This document shows, piece by piece, positions 29,876 through 37,696 of a DNA stretch of 64,000 nucleotides. A model generated the notes under the pieces. The model was not told the origin of the DNA and did not search any database. It saw only the letters and a list, made by a program, of their open reading frames with translations. Numbering within the stretch: the stretch's first letter is position 1; every line of letters begins with the position of its first letter. This stretch comes from Myxococcales bacterium (GTDB lineage: Bacteria; Myxococcota_A; Polyangia; Haliangiales; Haliangiaceae): the NCBI GenBank assembly GCA_016707895.1, contig JADJGV010000009.1:328581-392580 (forward strand). Reading direction: 5' to 3'. The position numbers and the translations under genes were made by a program.

Positions 29876-29903
29876 TTGACGACGTGCGAACAGTACTTAG
29901 TTT
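29876..29903 (+). promoter_or_regulatory. Candidate promoter of a possibly leaderless transcript
   Basis: TTGACG (29876-29881), a 16-base spacer and TAGTTT (29898-29903). Transcription would begin about 29909-29912, at the TTG start codon of the next gene, leaving little or no leader. The -10 match is weak, so this is tentative. Confidence 0.4.
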
Positions 29904-29911
29904 GATCGGAA

Positions 29912-30544
29912 TTGACCTACCGCGACGACCTTGTGGCCGCACAGGCCCGGGCCGCTGCCGCCGAGCGCCGGGCAGCCGTTCTCGAGCAGCGCCTCGCGCG
30001 CGCCGCCGACGCGACCGTCACGCCGCAGCCGGCGCGGATGGCGATCAGCCGCGACGGCGACGCGCTGGAGATCACCTGGCGGTGGCGGGGCTGGCGCCAC
30101 CTGTACACCGCGGCGTTCGCGGCGGTGTGGGACGCGGTGCTGATCGCCTGGTACGGCAGCGGCATCGGCGCCGGCGAGTTCCTGTTCTCGCTCGCGCATC
30201 TCGCGGTGGGCGTGGTGATCACCTACGAGGCCGCGGCCGGGCTGCTCAACCGCACCACCGTGCGCGCGCGCCCCGGCCAGCTGCAGATCCGCCACGCGCC
30301 GTTGCCGTGGCGCGGCACCCGCACGATCGAGCGCGACACGCTCGCCCAGCTGTACGTGCGCCGCATCGAGCGGGGCGGCCCCAACTCGACGGTGAGCTGG
30401 CAGCTGAGCGCGCTCCTGACGACCGGGCGCGAGCTGCCGCTGGTGCGCGGGTTGCCCGACGTCGCCGAGGCCCGCTACCTCGAGCGCGAGGTCGAGCGCG
30501 CGCTGGCCATCCCCGACCGCCCGGTCGACGGCGAGGCCGGCTGA
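29912..30544 (+). CDS. Membrane protein with N-terminal coiled coil and PH-like domain
   Basis: 210 residues from a TTG start, the only sensible start in frame (MTYRDDLVAAQARAAAAERR). Residues 1-40 form an Ala/Arg-rich coiled coil. Two hydrophobic stretches follow (YTAAFAAVWDAVLIAWYG; FSLAHLAVGVVITYEAAAG). Residues about 115-205 look like the PH-like domain of small bacterial membrane proteins (TTVRARPGQLQIRHAPLPW; RDTLAQLYVRRIERGG). No named family. Isolated between two minus-strand genes. Confidence 0.72.
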   Translation: MTYRDDLVAAQARAAAAERRAAVLEQRLARAADATVTPQPARMAISRDGDALEITWRWRGWRHLYTAAFAAVWDAVLIAWYGSGIGAGEFLFSLAHLAVGVVITYEAAAGLLNRTTVRARPGQLQIRHAPLPWRGTRTIERDTLAQLYVRRIERGGPNSTVSWQLSALLTTGRELPLVRGLPDVAEARYLEREVERALAIPDRPVDGEAG

Positions 30545-30561
30545 GCGGCGCGGCGCGACCG

Positions 30562-31998
30562 TCAGCGCTTCCAGCGGATCAGGAAGTTGAGGATGGCGCG
30601 GTGGCGCCGGGTGTACGGCGGGTAGAACAGATCGAGGATCGGCAGCTTCGGCGCGGTGAACACCGGCCGCAGCTTGGACACCTCGAGGAAGCCCTCGCGG
30701 CCGTGGTACTGGCCCATGCCGCTGGCGCCGACGCCGCCGAACGGCAGGTCGTGCTGCGCGACGTGCAGCATGCAGTGGTTGATCGTCACGCCGCCGGAGA
30801 TCGTCTGCTGCAGCACGCGCTCCTCGGTGCTGGCGTCGTGGGTGAACAGGTACAGGCCGAGCGGGCGGTCGCGCGCGTTGACGTAGCCGATCACCTCGTC
30901 GAGCGAGCGGTAGGTCTTGATCGGCAGGAGCGGCCCGAAGATCTCCTCCTGCATGATCAGCATCTCGTCGGTGACGCCCAGCACCAGGTGCGGCGGGATC
31001 TTGCGCAGGCCGTCGTCGAACTGCGCGCCCGGCACCAGCGACACCAGCTCGGCGCCCTTGGCGGCGGCGTCGTCGAGCGTGGCCCGCAGCCGGCGGTAGG
31101 CCTTGGCGTCGATCACCGACGTGTACTGGCTCGACGCCACGTCGGGGATGCGCTGCGGGACGATGCGGCGCGCGGCGGCGACGAACTGATCGCGCTTGGC
31201 CTCGGGGACGAACAGGTAGTCGGGCGCCAGGCAGGTCTGGCCGGCGTTCAGGAACTTGGCGTAGAGGATGCGCGCGGCGGCCTCGTCGACGTCGAAGTCC
31301 TCGGCGATGATCGTCGGCGACTTGCCGCCCAGCTCGAGCGTGACCGGCGTCAGGTTCTCGGCGGCGGCGCGCATGACGGTGCGGCCGGCGTCGGCCGAGC
31401 CGGTGAAGATGAGGTGGTCGTAGGGCAGGGCCGAGAAGTCCTGGCCGCGCACGCCGGGCAGGATCGCGACCACCTCCTCGGGCAGCTCGGCGAGCACCTT
31501 CTCGGCGAGCAGCCGGCACAGGTGCTGCGAGTTGGCCGCCATCTTGATCATCGCGCGGTTGCCGGCGGCCAGCGCGCTGGTCAGCGGGCTGATGGTCAAG
31601 AACAGCGGGTAGTTCCACGGCGAGACGATGCCGACGACGCCCTTGGGCATCGGCACCACGCGGTTGTGGCCGGTGGCGAACAGCGCCGAGACGTGGCGGC
31701 GCTCGGGCGCCATCCACTTCTTCAGGTGCTTGGCTGCGTCGCGCAGGCCGTCGACCGAGGTGAACAGCTCGGCGATCATCGACTCCTCGGCGGCGCGGTG
31801 GCCGAAGTCGGCGCTGATCGCCGCCGCGATCTCCTTGCGGTTGTCGACCAGCACCCGATCGATCGTGCGCAGGTGGTGCAGCCGCTCCTCGTAGCTCGGG
31901 TACGGCTGCCGCAGGTACGCCTCGCGCTGCAGCTTGAAGACGCGCTGCGCCTCGTTCTCGACCGTGTCGATGGTCCGGGCCTGTCGGGTCTGCGCCAT
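30562..31998 (-). CDS. Coniferyl-aldehyde-dehydrogenase-type aldehyde dehydrogenase
   Basis: 478 residues from MAQTRQARTIDTV. NAD(P)-dependent ALDH: SPWNYPLFLTISPL, the general base Glu222 in TLELGGKSP and the nucleophile Cys256 in NAGQTCLAPD are all present, as is EEIFGPLLPIKTY. The short length, the TGSADAGRTVM segment and the C-terminal FGGVGASGMGQYHGREGFLE with a hydrophobic tail (AILNFLIRW) place it with the class 3/coniferyl aldehyde dehydrogenases that oxidise aromatic or long-chain aldehydes. The substrate is not shown by context. The 249 bases upstream, to the next gene, hold no feature I can support. Confidence 0.93.
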   Translation of the reverse strand: MAQTRQARTIDTVENEAQRVFKLQREAYLRQPYPSYEERLHHLRTIDRVLVDNRKEIAAAISADFGHRAAEESMIAELFTSVDGLRDAAKHLKKWMAPERRHVSALFATGHNRVVPMPKGVVGIVSPWNYPLFLTISPLTSALAAGNRAMIKMAANSQHLCRLLAEKVLAELPEEVVAILPGVRGQDFSALPYDHLIFTGSADAGRTVMRAAAENLTPVTLELGGKSPTIIAEDFDVDEAAARILYAKFLNAGQTCLAPDYLFVPEAKRDQFVAAARRIVPQRIPDVASSQYTSVIDAKAYRRLRATLDDAAAKGAELVSLVPGAQFDDGLRKIPPHLVLGVTDEMLIMQEEIFGPLLPIKTYRSLDEVIGYVNARDRPLGLYLFTHDASTEERVLQQTISGGVTINHCMLHVAQHDLPFGGVGASGMGQYHGREGFLEVSKLRPVFTAPKLPILDLFYPPYTRRHRAILNFLIRWKR

Positions 31999-32247
31999 GG
32001 GAGCCTCCACGACCGAGATACGCCCGGCGAGGGTCGGTGGCAAGCCGCGCCGGCTTACGTGGCCTCACCGGGGCGGGTCAGCAGTGATGGGGATGCGCAA
32101 GCCGAGCGTCAGCGAGGCTGTCGCCCGGTCGGCGCCCCGGCAGCGCGACGCGCCACGACGCTGCGCTTTCCGCGATACGTCCGGGGCGCGCGTGGCTCTA
32201 CCACGCCGGAGCACGAGCGACCCGAACCCCCACCCGTGGAGGACACC

Positions 32248-32664
32248 ATGAAGCGAACGAGACGCCATCTGGCCCCCGCCATCCTCGCGACGATCATCCC
32301 GGCCGCCATGGCCTGTGGTCCAGGCTATGGTCCCGGTACCGGCACCGGGCCAAGCGGAGGGGGCGGCGAGGGGCCAGGGTTCGTTGGCGGGCCGTGCCTG
32401 GCCAAGGACCAGTGTCACAAGGGTGGCGCCTGCAACCTCGGCACGCAGATCTGCGACGAGGTGTCGACCGCGCAGTGCGGCACGATCGGATCGGACTGTT
32501 GCCCGCCGTCGAGCGCGTCGGGGCCGTGCGGGTTGGGCGGCTCGTGTGAGGGCGCGATCTGCCAGCCGTGTGGCCACAAGGGCCAGGTGTGCTGCCCCGG
32601 GTTCAACATCGCCGAGTGCACGTGCGAGCCCGGCCTGACCTCCACCGGTGTCGACTGCCAGTGA
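32248..32664 (+). CDS. Cysteine-rich small lipoprotein
   Basis: 138 residues with a clear ribosome-binding site (GGAGG, 6 bases ahead). The signal ends PAAMAC; a Gly/Pro linker is followed by a Cys-rich domain with about 18 Cys (CLAKDQCHKGGACN; DCCPPSSASGPCG; QVCCPGFNIAECTC) resembling EGF- or knottin-like modules held by disulphides. It would be a surface-exposed extracellular module; ligand unknown. Its codon use and GC are slightly lower than its neighbours. Confidence 0.75.
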   Translation: MKRTRRHLAPAILATIIPAAMACGPGYGPGTGTGPSGGGGEGPGFVGGPCLAKDQCHKGGACNLGTQICDEVSTAQCGTIGSDCCPPSSASGPCGLGGSCEGAICQPCGHKGQVCCPGFNIAECTCEPGLTSTGVDCQ

Positions 32665-32742
32665 TCGCGCGACGGGCCGGCCGGGATCGATGATGGCGGC
32701 CAGCCCGATTCCCATCGAGCGCCTACCTGGTCGGCGTTGGCG

Positions 32743-34047
32743 CTACGCCTCGCCGCGCTTCTCGACCAGCTCGATGCCGATGGCCTTGAGCAGCTGGTTG
32801 GGCGGGGTGCCGCCGATCTGGACGATCACGTCGTCGTTGGCGAGCGCCTCGACGTGGTGGTCGCGGCGCAGCTCGACGTGGTGCTCGGTGATGCGCACGA
32901 CCTCGGTGCCGAGGTGCGGCGTGATGGCGCCGCTGGCGAAGGCGGCCTCGATGCGGGCGCGCACCGAGGCGCGCAGGCGGGCCAGCTCGGCGCGGCGGTA
33001 CGACAGGCCGACCGAGGCGGCGACCCCGGCCAGGCCCAGCGCGCAGTCGGCCGCGGCGTTGCCGCCGCCCACGACCAGCACGTGGCGGCCGGCGAAGGCG
33101 GTGGGCTCGATCATGCGGTAGCTGACCTTGGCCAGGTCCTCGCCGGGGACGCCGAGCTGGCGCGGCGCGCCGCGGCGGCCGAGCGCCAGCACGACGTTGG
33201 CGGCCGGCTCGTCGAGGCCGTCGCCGATGACCCGCCAGCGGCCGGCCTCCTCGATCAAGCCGTCGACGCGCACGCCCTCGCGGATCGGCAGCTGGGTGCG
33301 CTCGCGGATGTCGTCCCACAGCGCCAGCAGGTCCTCCTTGGACATGGTCTTGCGGCGCACCGTGCCGTAGCCGGGCAGCTCGAGGTTGCCGGTCATCACC
33401 ACCTTGGCCCGCGGGTAGTGGGTGATCGTGCCGCCGAACGCCGCCTGCTCGAGCACCAGCACCCGCAGGCCGTGGGCCATCAGCGCCAGCGCGCTGCCCA
33501 GGCCGGCCGGGCCCGCGCCGACGACGATCGCGTCGAGCTCGCCGGCGCGGCCGCGGCGCCCCGCGCGAGCGATGTCGTCGCCGGCCTGCCGGGCCTGGGC
33601 GATCGCGTTCTTGATGAGGCCCATGCCGCCGAGCTCGCCGACCACGTACACGCCGGGGTGGCTGGTCTCGAAGCTGGCGTTGACCCTGGGCAGCTCGACG
33701 CCGCGGGTGGCGGTGCCGAACACCAGCTTGATCGCGCCGACCGGGCACGCCGCCAGGCACGCGCCGTGGCCCACGCACGCCAGCGGGTTGATCAGCCGGG
33801 CGCGGCCGTCGGTGATGCCCAGGATCTCCTGCTCGGGGCAAGCGCGGACGCAGGCGCCCGAGCCGATGCAGTCGTCGAGATCGATCACCGGGTGCAGCGA
33901 GCTGGGCAGCGCGTCCTCGCCGAGCGCGGCGATGTCGTCGTGGATCTGCGCGGCGCGGCCGTGGCGCCGGCGATCGATCCACGTCCACGCGAGGTACGGC
34001 ACCCCGGCGGCGGCGACCAGCGCGACGATGACGACGAAGCCGCTCAT
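32743..34047 (-). CDS. Membrane-anchored FAD/NAD(P) oxidoreductase with N-terminal di-cluster ferredoxin domain
   Basis: 434 residues. An N-terminal helix (FVVIVALVAAAGVPYLAWTW) anchors it. The ferredoxin module (55-105) has two clusters, each with three Cys only: C60..S63..C66...C70P and C91..H94..C97...C101P, so Ser and His stand where the second Cys of CxxCxxC is expected. A thioredoxin-reductase-like fold follows: FAD site VVGAGPAGLGSAL (about 164-176), NAD(P) site VVGGGNAAADCAL and TPPNQLLKAIGIE. It probably passes electrons between NAD(P)H and the haem proteins or quinone. Last gene of the seven-gene cytochrome operon; its ATG shares a base with the preceding TGA. Confidence 0.88.
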   Translation of the reverse strand: MSGFVVIVALVAAAGVPYLAWTWIDRRRHGRAAQIHDDIAALGEDALPSSLHPVIDLDDCIGSGACVRACPEQEILGITDGRARLINPLACVGHGACLAACPVGAIKLVFGTATRGVELPRVNASFETSHPGVYVVGELGGMGLIKNAIAQARQAGDDIARAGRRGRAGELDAIVVGAGPAGLGSALALMAHGLRVLVLEQAAFGGTITHYPRAKVVMTGNLELPGYGTVRRKTMSKEDLLALWDDIRERTQLPIREGVRVDGLIEEAGRWRVIGDGLDEPAANVVLALGRRGAPRQLGVPGEDLAKVSYRMIEPTAFAGRHVLVVGGGNAAADCALGLAGVAASVGLSYRRAELARLRASVRARIEAAFASGAITPHLGTEVVRITEHHVELRRDHHVEALANDDVIVQIGGTPPNQLLKAIGIELVEKRGEA

Positions 34048-34736
34048 CAGTGGCGTCCGTTGGGGTGGCAGGCGGCGTTGCGGCAGAACTGGGGGTTGGC
34101 CGGGTCGCGGATCGCCGCGTACCGACCCACCTCGTCGTGCTGACCGTCGGCGCGGCTGAGCGCGTGCTCGCCGGTGTGGCAGCCGACGCAGGTGACGTTC
34201 ATGCCACCCATGTTGGAGCCCCGCGACGCGATGTGGCAGTCCGCGCACGGCATCTGGTGCGGGCCGGACGCGATCGGGAAGCGATCTTCGGGGTGATGTG
34301 GCGCCAACCCGTTGGGGTGGCAGGTCAGGCACGAGTTCCGGACCGCCGGATCCCAGCTGTATCCTGCCTCGTTGGGGTGCACAGCCAAGGTCGCGGCCTG
34401 GGTGTGGCAGGTCAAGCAGTCGGTGTTGGCGCCGTCGGTCGGCGCGCCGAGCGCGGCCTTGTGGCAGGCGCCGCAGTCGACCGCGGCGTGGGGCCCGGTG
34501 CGGATCGGGAAGTCGGCGTCGGGGTGCGGGCCGGCCGGGCGCCACGCGATCTGCGAGTGGCAGTCGCGGCAGGTGGTGGGCATGACGCCGACGTGGACCG
34601 GATCGCTGGCCTGCTCGTAGTTGGCGCGGTGGCACGCGTAGCAGTCGTTGTCGGCGATGCTGTCGGTGTTGGCGTGGCGCTCGAGGCCGCAGGCGGCCGT
34701 CAGCGCGGCGAGCAGGACGAGGGCGAGGGTGCGCAC
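34047..34736 (-). CDS. Octahaem cytochrome c lipoprotein
   Basis: 229 residues from the GTG at 34736, which has GGAGG eight bases ahead; the in-frame GTG at 34745 overlaps that site and is rejected. The signal ends TAAC-GLE, so it is a lipoprotein. Seven CxxCH sites (CYACH, CRDCH, CGACH, CLTCH twice, CADCH, CVGCH) and one CX4CH (CRNAACH) make eight probable haem c. Each pair is preceded by GPH or similar histidines that can act as distal ligands. The 5-haem gene upstream ends one base before. A candidate outer-surface cytochrome of the conduit. Confidence 0.9.
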   Translation of the reverse strand: MRTLALVLLAALTAACGLERHANTDSIADNDCYACHRANYEQASDPVHVGVMPTTCRDCHSQIAWRPAGPHPDADFPIRTGPHAAVDCGACHKAALGAPTDGANTDCLTCHTQAATLAVHPNEAGYSWDPAVRNSCLTCHPNGLAPHHPEDRFPIASGPHQMPCADCHIASRGSNMGGMNVTCVGCHTGEHALSRADGQHDEVGRYAAIRDPANPQFCRNAACHPNGRH

Positions 34737-34737
34737 G

Positions 34738-35160
34738 TCAATCACCTCCGTCGCGGTGGCACTGCAGGCACCCGCTGGGGTTCGCCGGGTCGCGGTGGTG
34801 GGCGCTGGTGTGGCACAGCGCGCAGATCGTGTTGGCGCCGTCGGCGCTGGGGCCGCGGTCGGGGTCGTGGCACTCGAGGCAGGCGACGCCGCTGTGGTCG
34901 CCGCCGCGCGGGAAGCGCCCGGCGTGCGGGCCCTCGAGCGCCGGCTGCCAGGCGCTGGTCTTGTGGCAGTCGCCGCAGGCGCGGTGGTAGCGCGTCGGCT
35001 CGCTGGTGTGCGGCGGCGCGGTGGTCGCGACGTAGTTGCTGTGGTGGCAGGTGTAGCAGTCGTTGCCGCCGGTCTGGACCAGCGCCGGATCGTGATCGCG
35101 CAGGCAGCCGGCCGCGAGCGCCAGCGACGCGAACAGGGCGAGCGCGCGGGTGAGCGTCAT
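34738..35160 (-). CDS. Pentahaem cytochrome c lipoprotein
   Basis: 140 residues. The signal peptide ends LAAGC-LRD (lipobox). Five CxxCH motifs (CYTCH, CGDCH, CLECH, CALCH, CLQCH) lie in about 110 residues. It shares the DNDCY/GGNDCYTCHHSNY opening with the 8-haem gene just downstream, so the two are diverged paralogues. The ATG overlaps the barrel gene stop (ATGA). Lipid anchoring and position after the barrel fit a surface or inner-leaflet outer-membrane cytochrome. Confidence 0.9.
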   Translation of the reverse strand: MTLTRALALFASLALAAGCLRDHDPALVQTGGNDCYTCHHSNYVATTAPPHTSEPTRYHRACGDCHKTSAWQPALEGPHAGRFPRGGDHSGVACLECHDPDRGPSADGANTICALCHTSAHHRDPANPSGCLQCHRDGGD

Positions 35161-36788
35161 GGCGCCGGCCTCCAGGCGACGGTGGTGAGCACGGCCAGCG
35201 CGTCGCGATCCTCGCCGGTGGTGGCCGAGGCGGCGACGGCGACGTCGAGCGCGCGGTTGACGTGGTAGCGGCCGTCGAGCGCGAGCGCGTGGCTGACGAA
35301 GCGATCGAGCGCGCCGACGTACGCGATCAGCTCCGGGCGGTAGCGCAGCGTGGCGTCCCAGCGCCGGCCGCGATCGAGGCCGACGCCGCCCTCGACCGCG
35401 TACCAGTCGAGGAACGCCGCGCGGCCGCCGCTGGCGCCGGCCAGGAGGCGCAGGCCCGGGCGCAGCTGGTACTCGCCGAGCGCGACCGCGGCGACGTCGT
35501 CGAAGGCGGTCGCGGTGGTGGTGCGGCTGGCGCGCAGGCTGGCGTCGACGCGCCAGGGCCCGCGGGTGAGCCCGGCCGAGGCCGCGGCGCCGATGGTGGT
35601 GTCGTCGCCGGCGCACGGCTCGGCGGCGGGGTCGGCGGCGACGTCGCCCGCGCGTCGCCAGCACAGCCAGCCGGCGGGGAGCGCCGCCTCGAGGCGCAGG
35701 CTGCGCTCGGGGCGGGCCATCGCCACATCGAAGGACGCGCGCTGGCCGCGGCGCTGCCAGTCGAGCGCGGCGCCGGCGCCGGTGAGCTCGACCGCGGCGG
35801 CGCCCCACGGGTTGGCGGCGGCGAACGCCTGGGCGTCGGCCCACGCCGAGGCGGTGACCGCGCCGCGGCTGGCCTCGGCGGTGATGGCCGCGCGCCGCTC
35901 GTCGAGCTGGCCGCTCCAGGTCGAGCCCGCCAGCGTCAGCACCAGCCGCGGCTGCCACGGCGCGGCCGGCGCGTCGTAGCTGGCCTCGGCGCCGAACCGG
36001 GTCGCGCCGGTGTCGGGGCGGCCGTCGAGCGGATCGGGCACCAGGCCGCCGAAGCCGGCGAGCTCGAACGCGCCGACGCGGGCCATGCCGCGCACGCCGT
36101 CGAGCATGCCGACGCCCGACGCCGCCCACGCGAGCCGGCCCACCGCCAGCCGCGGATCGTAGGCGTCGCCGTAGCGCAGCTGCGCGCGGTGGACCCACAC
36201 CGGCGTGCGGGCGCCGGCGTGGCCGTCGAGCGAGCCGCGGCCGCTGAGGTCGACGTCGACGCTGAGCGGGCGATCGGTGCGGAGCTGGTACGACACCCGC
36301 GCGCGCAGGTCGGCGCTGGCGGTCGGCGCGCCGGCCAGCGCGGCCGCGCCGTGCAGCGTCAGCGCGGCGTGCAGCCGCCCGACCGGGCCGCCGCTGCCCA
36401 GCGGCACCGCCGCCGGGTGCTGCGCGTCGGCGGGGCGCGTGGCGTCGGGCCACTGCGCGCGCCAGCCGTCGAGCGGGCGCGGCGTCGGCATGCGCGCCAC
36501 CGCGGCGGCGGCGGCGCCCGGCGTCACGTCGGCCGCGCCGGTCGCCCCGACGGCCAGCGGCGCGCCGGCCAGCGCCACCACCGCGGTGCCGGCGGTGGCG
36601 TCGACCACCACCAGCGCGCGATCGCCGAAGCGCACGGTCACGCCGGGCGCGAGGCCGGCGTCGCGCCCGGGCGTCACGTAGGCGACGTCGCCGGCGGTGT
36701 CGACCACGGTGACCGCGATCGGCGCGGCCTGCGCGGCGGCCGACGCCGCGGCCAGCGCGAGCGCGGCGATCAGCGGGGCCGCCCTCAC
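35157..36788 (-). CDS. Predicted outer-membrane beta-barrel of the cytochrome operon
   Basis: 543 residues from the GTG at 36788 (GTGA overlap with the 10-haem gene). The signal peptide ends around AQAAP. Residues about 22-95 look like an SH3-like periplasmic domain (VTVVDTAGDVAYVTPGRDAG). From about 130 to the end the sequence alternates hydrophobic and polar residues in strands of 9-12 with Gly/Asp turns, for example LRARVSYQLRTDRPLSVDVD and PRLVLTLAGSTWSGQL, ending TTVAWRPAP. A single Cys pair (WLCWRR and EPCAGDD) could form one disulphide loop. There is no haem site. Flanked by secreted and lipoprotein cytochromes, it is the likely porin of a porin-cytochrome conduit. The family is not recognised, so the barrel call rests on pattern. 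Confidence 0.7.
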   Translation of the reverse strand: MRAAPLIAALALAAASAAAQAAPIAVTVVDTAGDVAYVTPGRDAGLAPGVTVRFGDRALVVVDATAGTAVVALAGAPLAVGATGAADVTPGAAAAAVARMPTPRPLDGWRAQWPDATRPADAQHPAAVPLGSGGPVGRLHAALTLHGAAALAGAPTASADLRARVSYQLRTDRPLSVDVDLSGRGSLDGHAGARTPVWVHRAQLRYGDAYDPRLAVGRLAWAASGVGMLDGVRGMARVGAFELAGFGGLVPDPLDGRPDTGATRFGAEASYDAPAAPWQPRLVLTLAGSTWSGQLDERRAAITAEASRGAVTASAWADAQAFAAANPWGAAAVELTGAGAALDWQRRGQRASFDVAMARPERSLRLEAALPAGWLCWRRAGDVAADPAAEPCAGDDTTIGAAASAGLTRGPWRVDASLRASRTTTATAFDDVAAVALGEYQLRPGLRLLAGASGGRAAFLDWYAVEGGVGLDRGRRWDATLRYRPELIAYVGALDRFVSHALALDGRYHVNRALDVAVAASATTGEDRDALAVLTTVAWRPAP

Positions 36789-37696
36789 CGCGCCCTCCCG
36801 CGCGGGTGGCACGCCAGGCACGCAGCGGCCCGCCGGCTGGTGATCGCGGCGGTGGGGTGCTGCGCGCGCAGCGTGTCGGCGGCGTGGCAGCCGTCGCAGC
36901 GCACGCGCCGCGGCCGCTGCCGATCGACGTGGCAGCTCGCGCAGTCGGCGCCCTGGTGCGGGCCGGTCGACAGCGCGAACGACGCGTCGTGGCGCTGCGC
37001 GGCGCGGGCGGCGATCGACGACGGCAGCATCGTCGGGTCGAACACCGCCGGCTTCCAGCCGCTGGTGCGGTGGCACTGGCCGCAGGTGCGCGGCAGCCGC
37101 GCGATCGTCGGATCGGCGGGATCGCCGTCGTGGTCGGGGTGGGTCGCGGGGTCGCGGTAGTCGGCGGCGTGGCACGCGTAGCAGTCGGTCGGCACGCCGC
37201 TCCAGCTGCGCTCGCCGCGGGTGTGGCACGCGACGCAGTCGATGATCGCGTGCCGCCCGGTCAGCGGCATGCGGGTGCGGCGGTGGCGGGCCAGCGCGTC
37301 GGTGTCGCTCCACGCCGTCGCGGTGTGGCACTCGACGCAGGCGCCGGCGACGCGGCGCTGGTGCGGATCGCGGTGGCAGCCCTCGCAGGTCGACGGCGGC
37401 GTGCCCTGGCCCTGGTGGCAGCTCGCGCACGGCCGCTGGGCGTGGGCGCCGCGCAGCGGGAAGCCGGTGCGGTCGTGGTCGAAGCCCTGACCGCCGCCGG
37501 CGCTCATCGCCCAGCCGTCGGGCGTGTGGCACGCCGAGCAGTCGAGCTCGTCGACCAGGCCGCCGTGCGCGGCGGGCGCGGCGGGCGCGGCGGGCGCGGC
37601 CGGTGGTGGCGTCGGCGGCGTCGCGGTCGGCGGCGCGGCCACGGCGATCGCGGTCGCGATCGCGAGCGCCAGCACGACGGTGAGCCGCGCCATCAT
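36785..37696 (-). CDS. Decahaem cytochrome c
   Basis: 303 residues from the ATG at 37696, which overlaps the stop of the 23-haem gene (ATGA). Signal peptide, Pro/Ala spacer and ten CxxCH sites: CSACH, CASCH, CEGCH, CVECH, CVACH, CYACH, CGQCH, CASCH, CDGCH, CLACH. The element PLTGRHAIIDCVACH matches the GKH-x-CxxCH elements of the 23-haem protein, so they share ancestry. No lipobox, so it is a soluble periplasmic or exported carrier. Confidence 0.93.
   Translation of the reverse strand: MMARLTVVLALAIATAIAVAAPPTATPPTPPPAAPAAPAAPAAHGGLVDELDCSACHTPDGWAMSAGGGQGFDHDRTGFPLRGAHAQRPCASCHQGQGTPPSTCEGCHRDPHQRRVAGACVECHTATAWSDTDALARHRRTRMPLTGRHAIIDCVACHTRGERSWSGVPTDCYACHAADYRDPATHPDHDGDPADPTIARLPRTCGQCHRTSGWKPAVFDPTMLPSSIAARAAQRHDASFALSTGPHQGADCASCHVDRQRPRRVRCDGCHAADTLRAQHPTAAITSRRAAACLACHPRGRAR

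Noticed and set aside
32065..32715. Minus-strand frame opposite the Cys-rich lipoprotein
   Set aside because: Low-complexity antisense; the plus-strand lipoprotein has a signal peptide and ribosome site.
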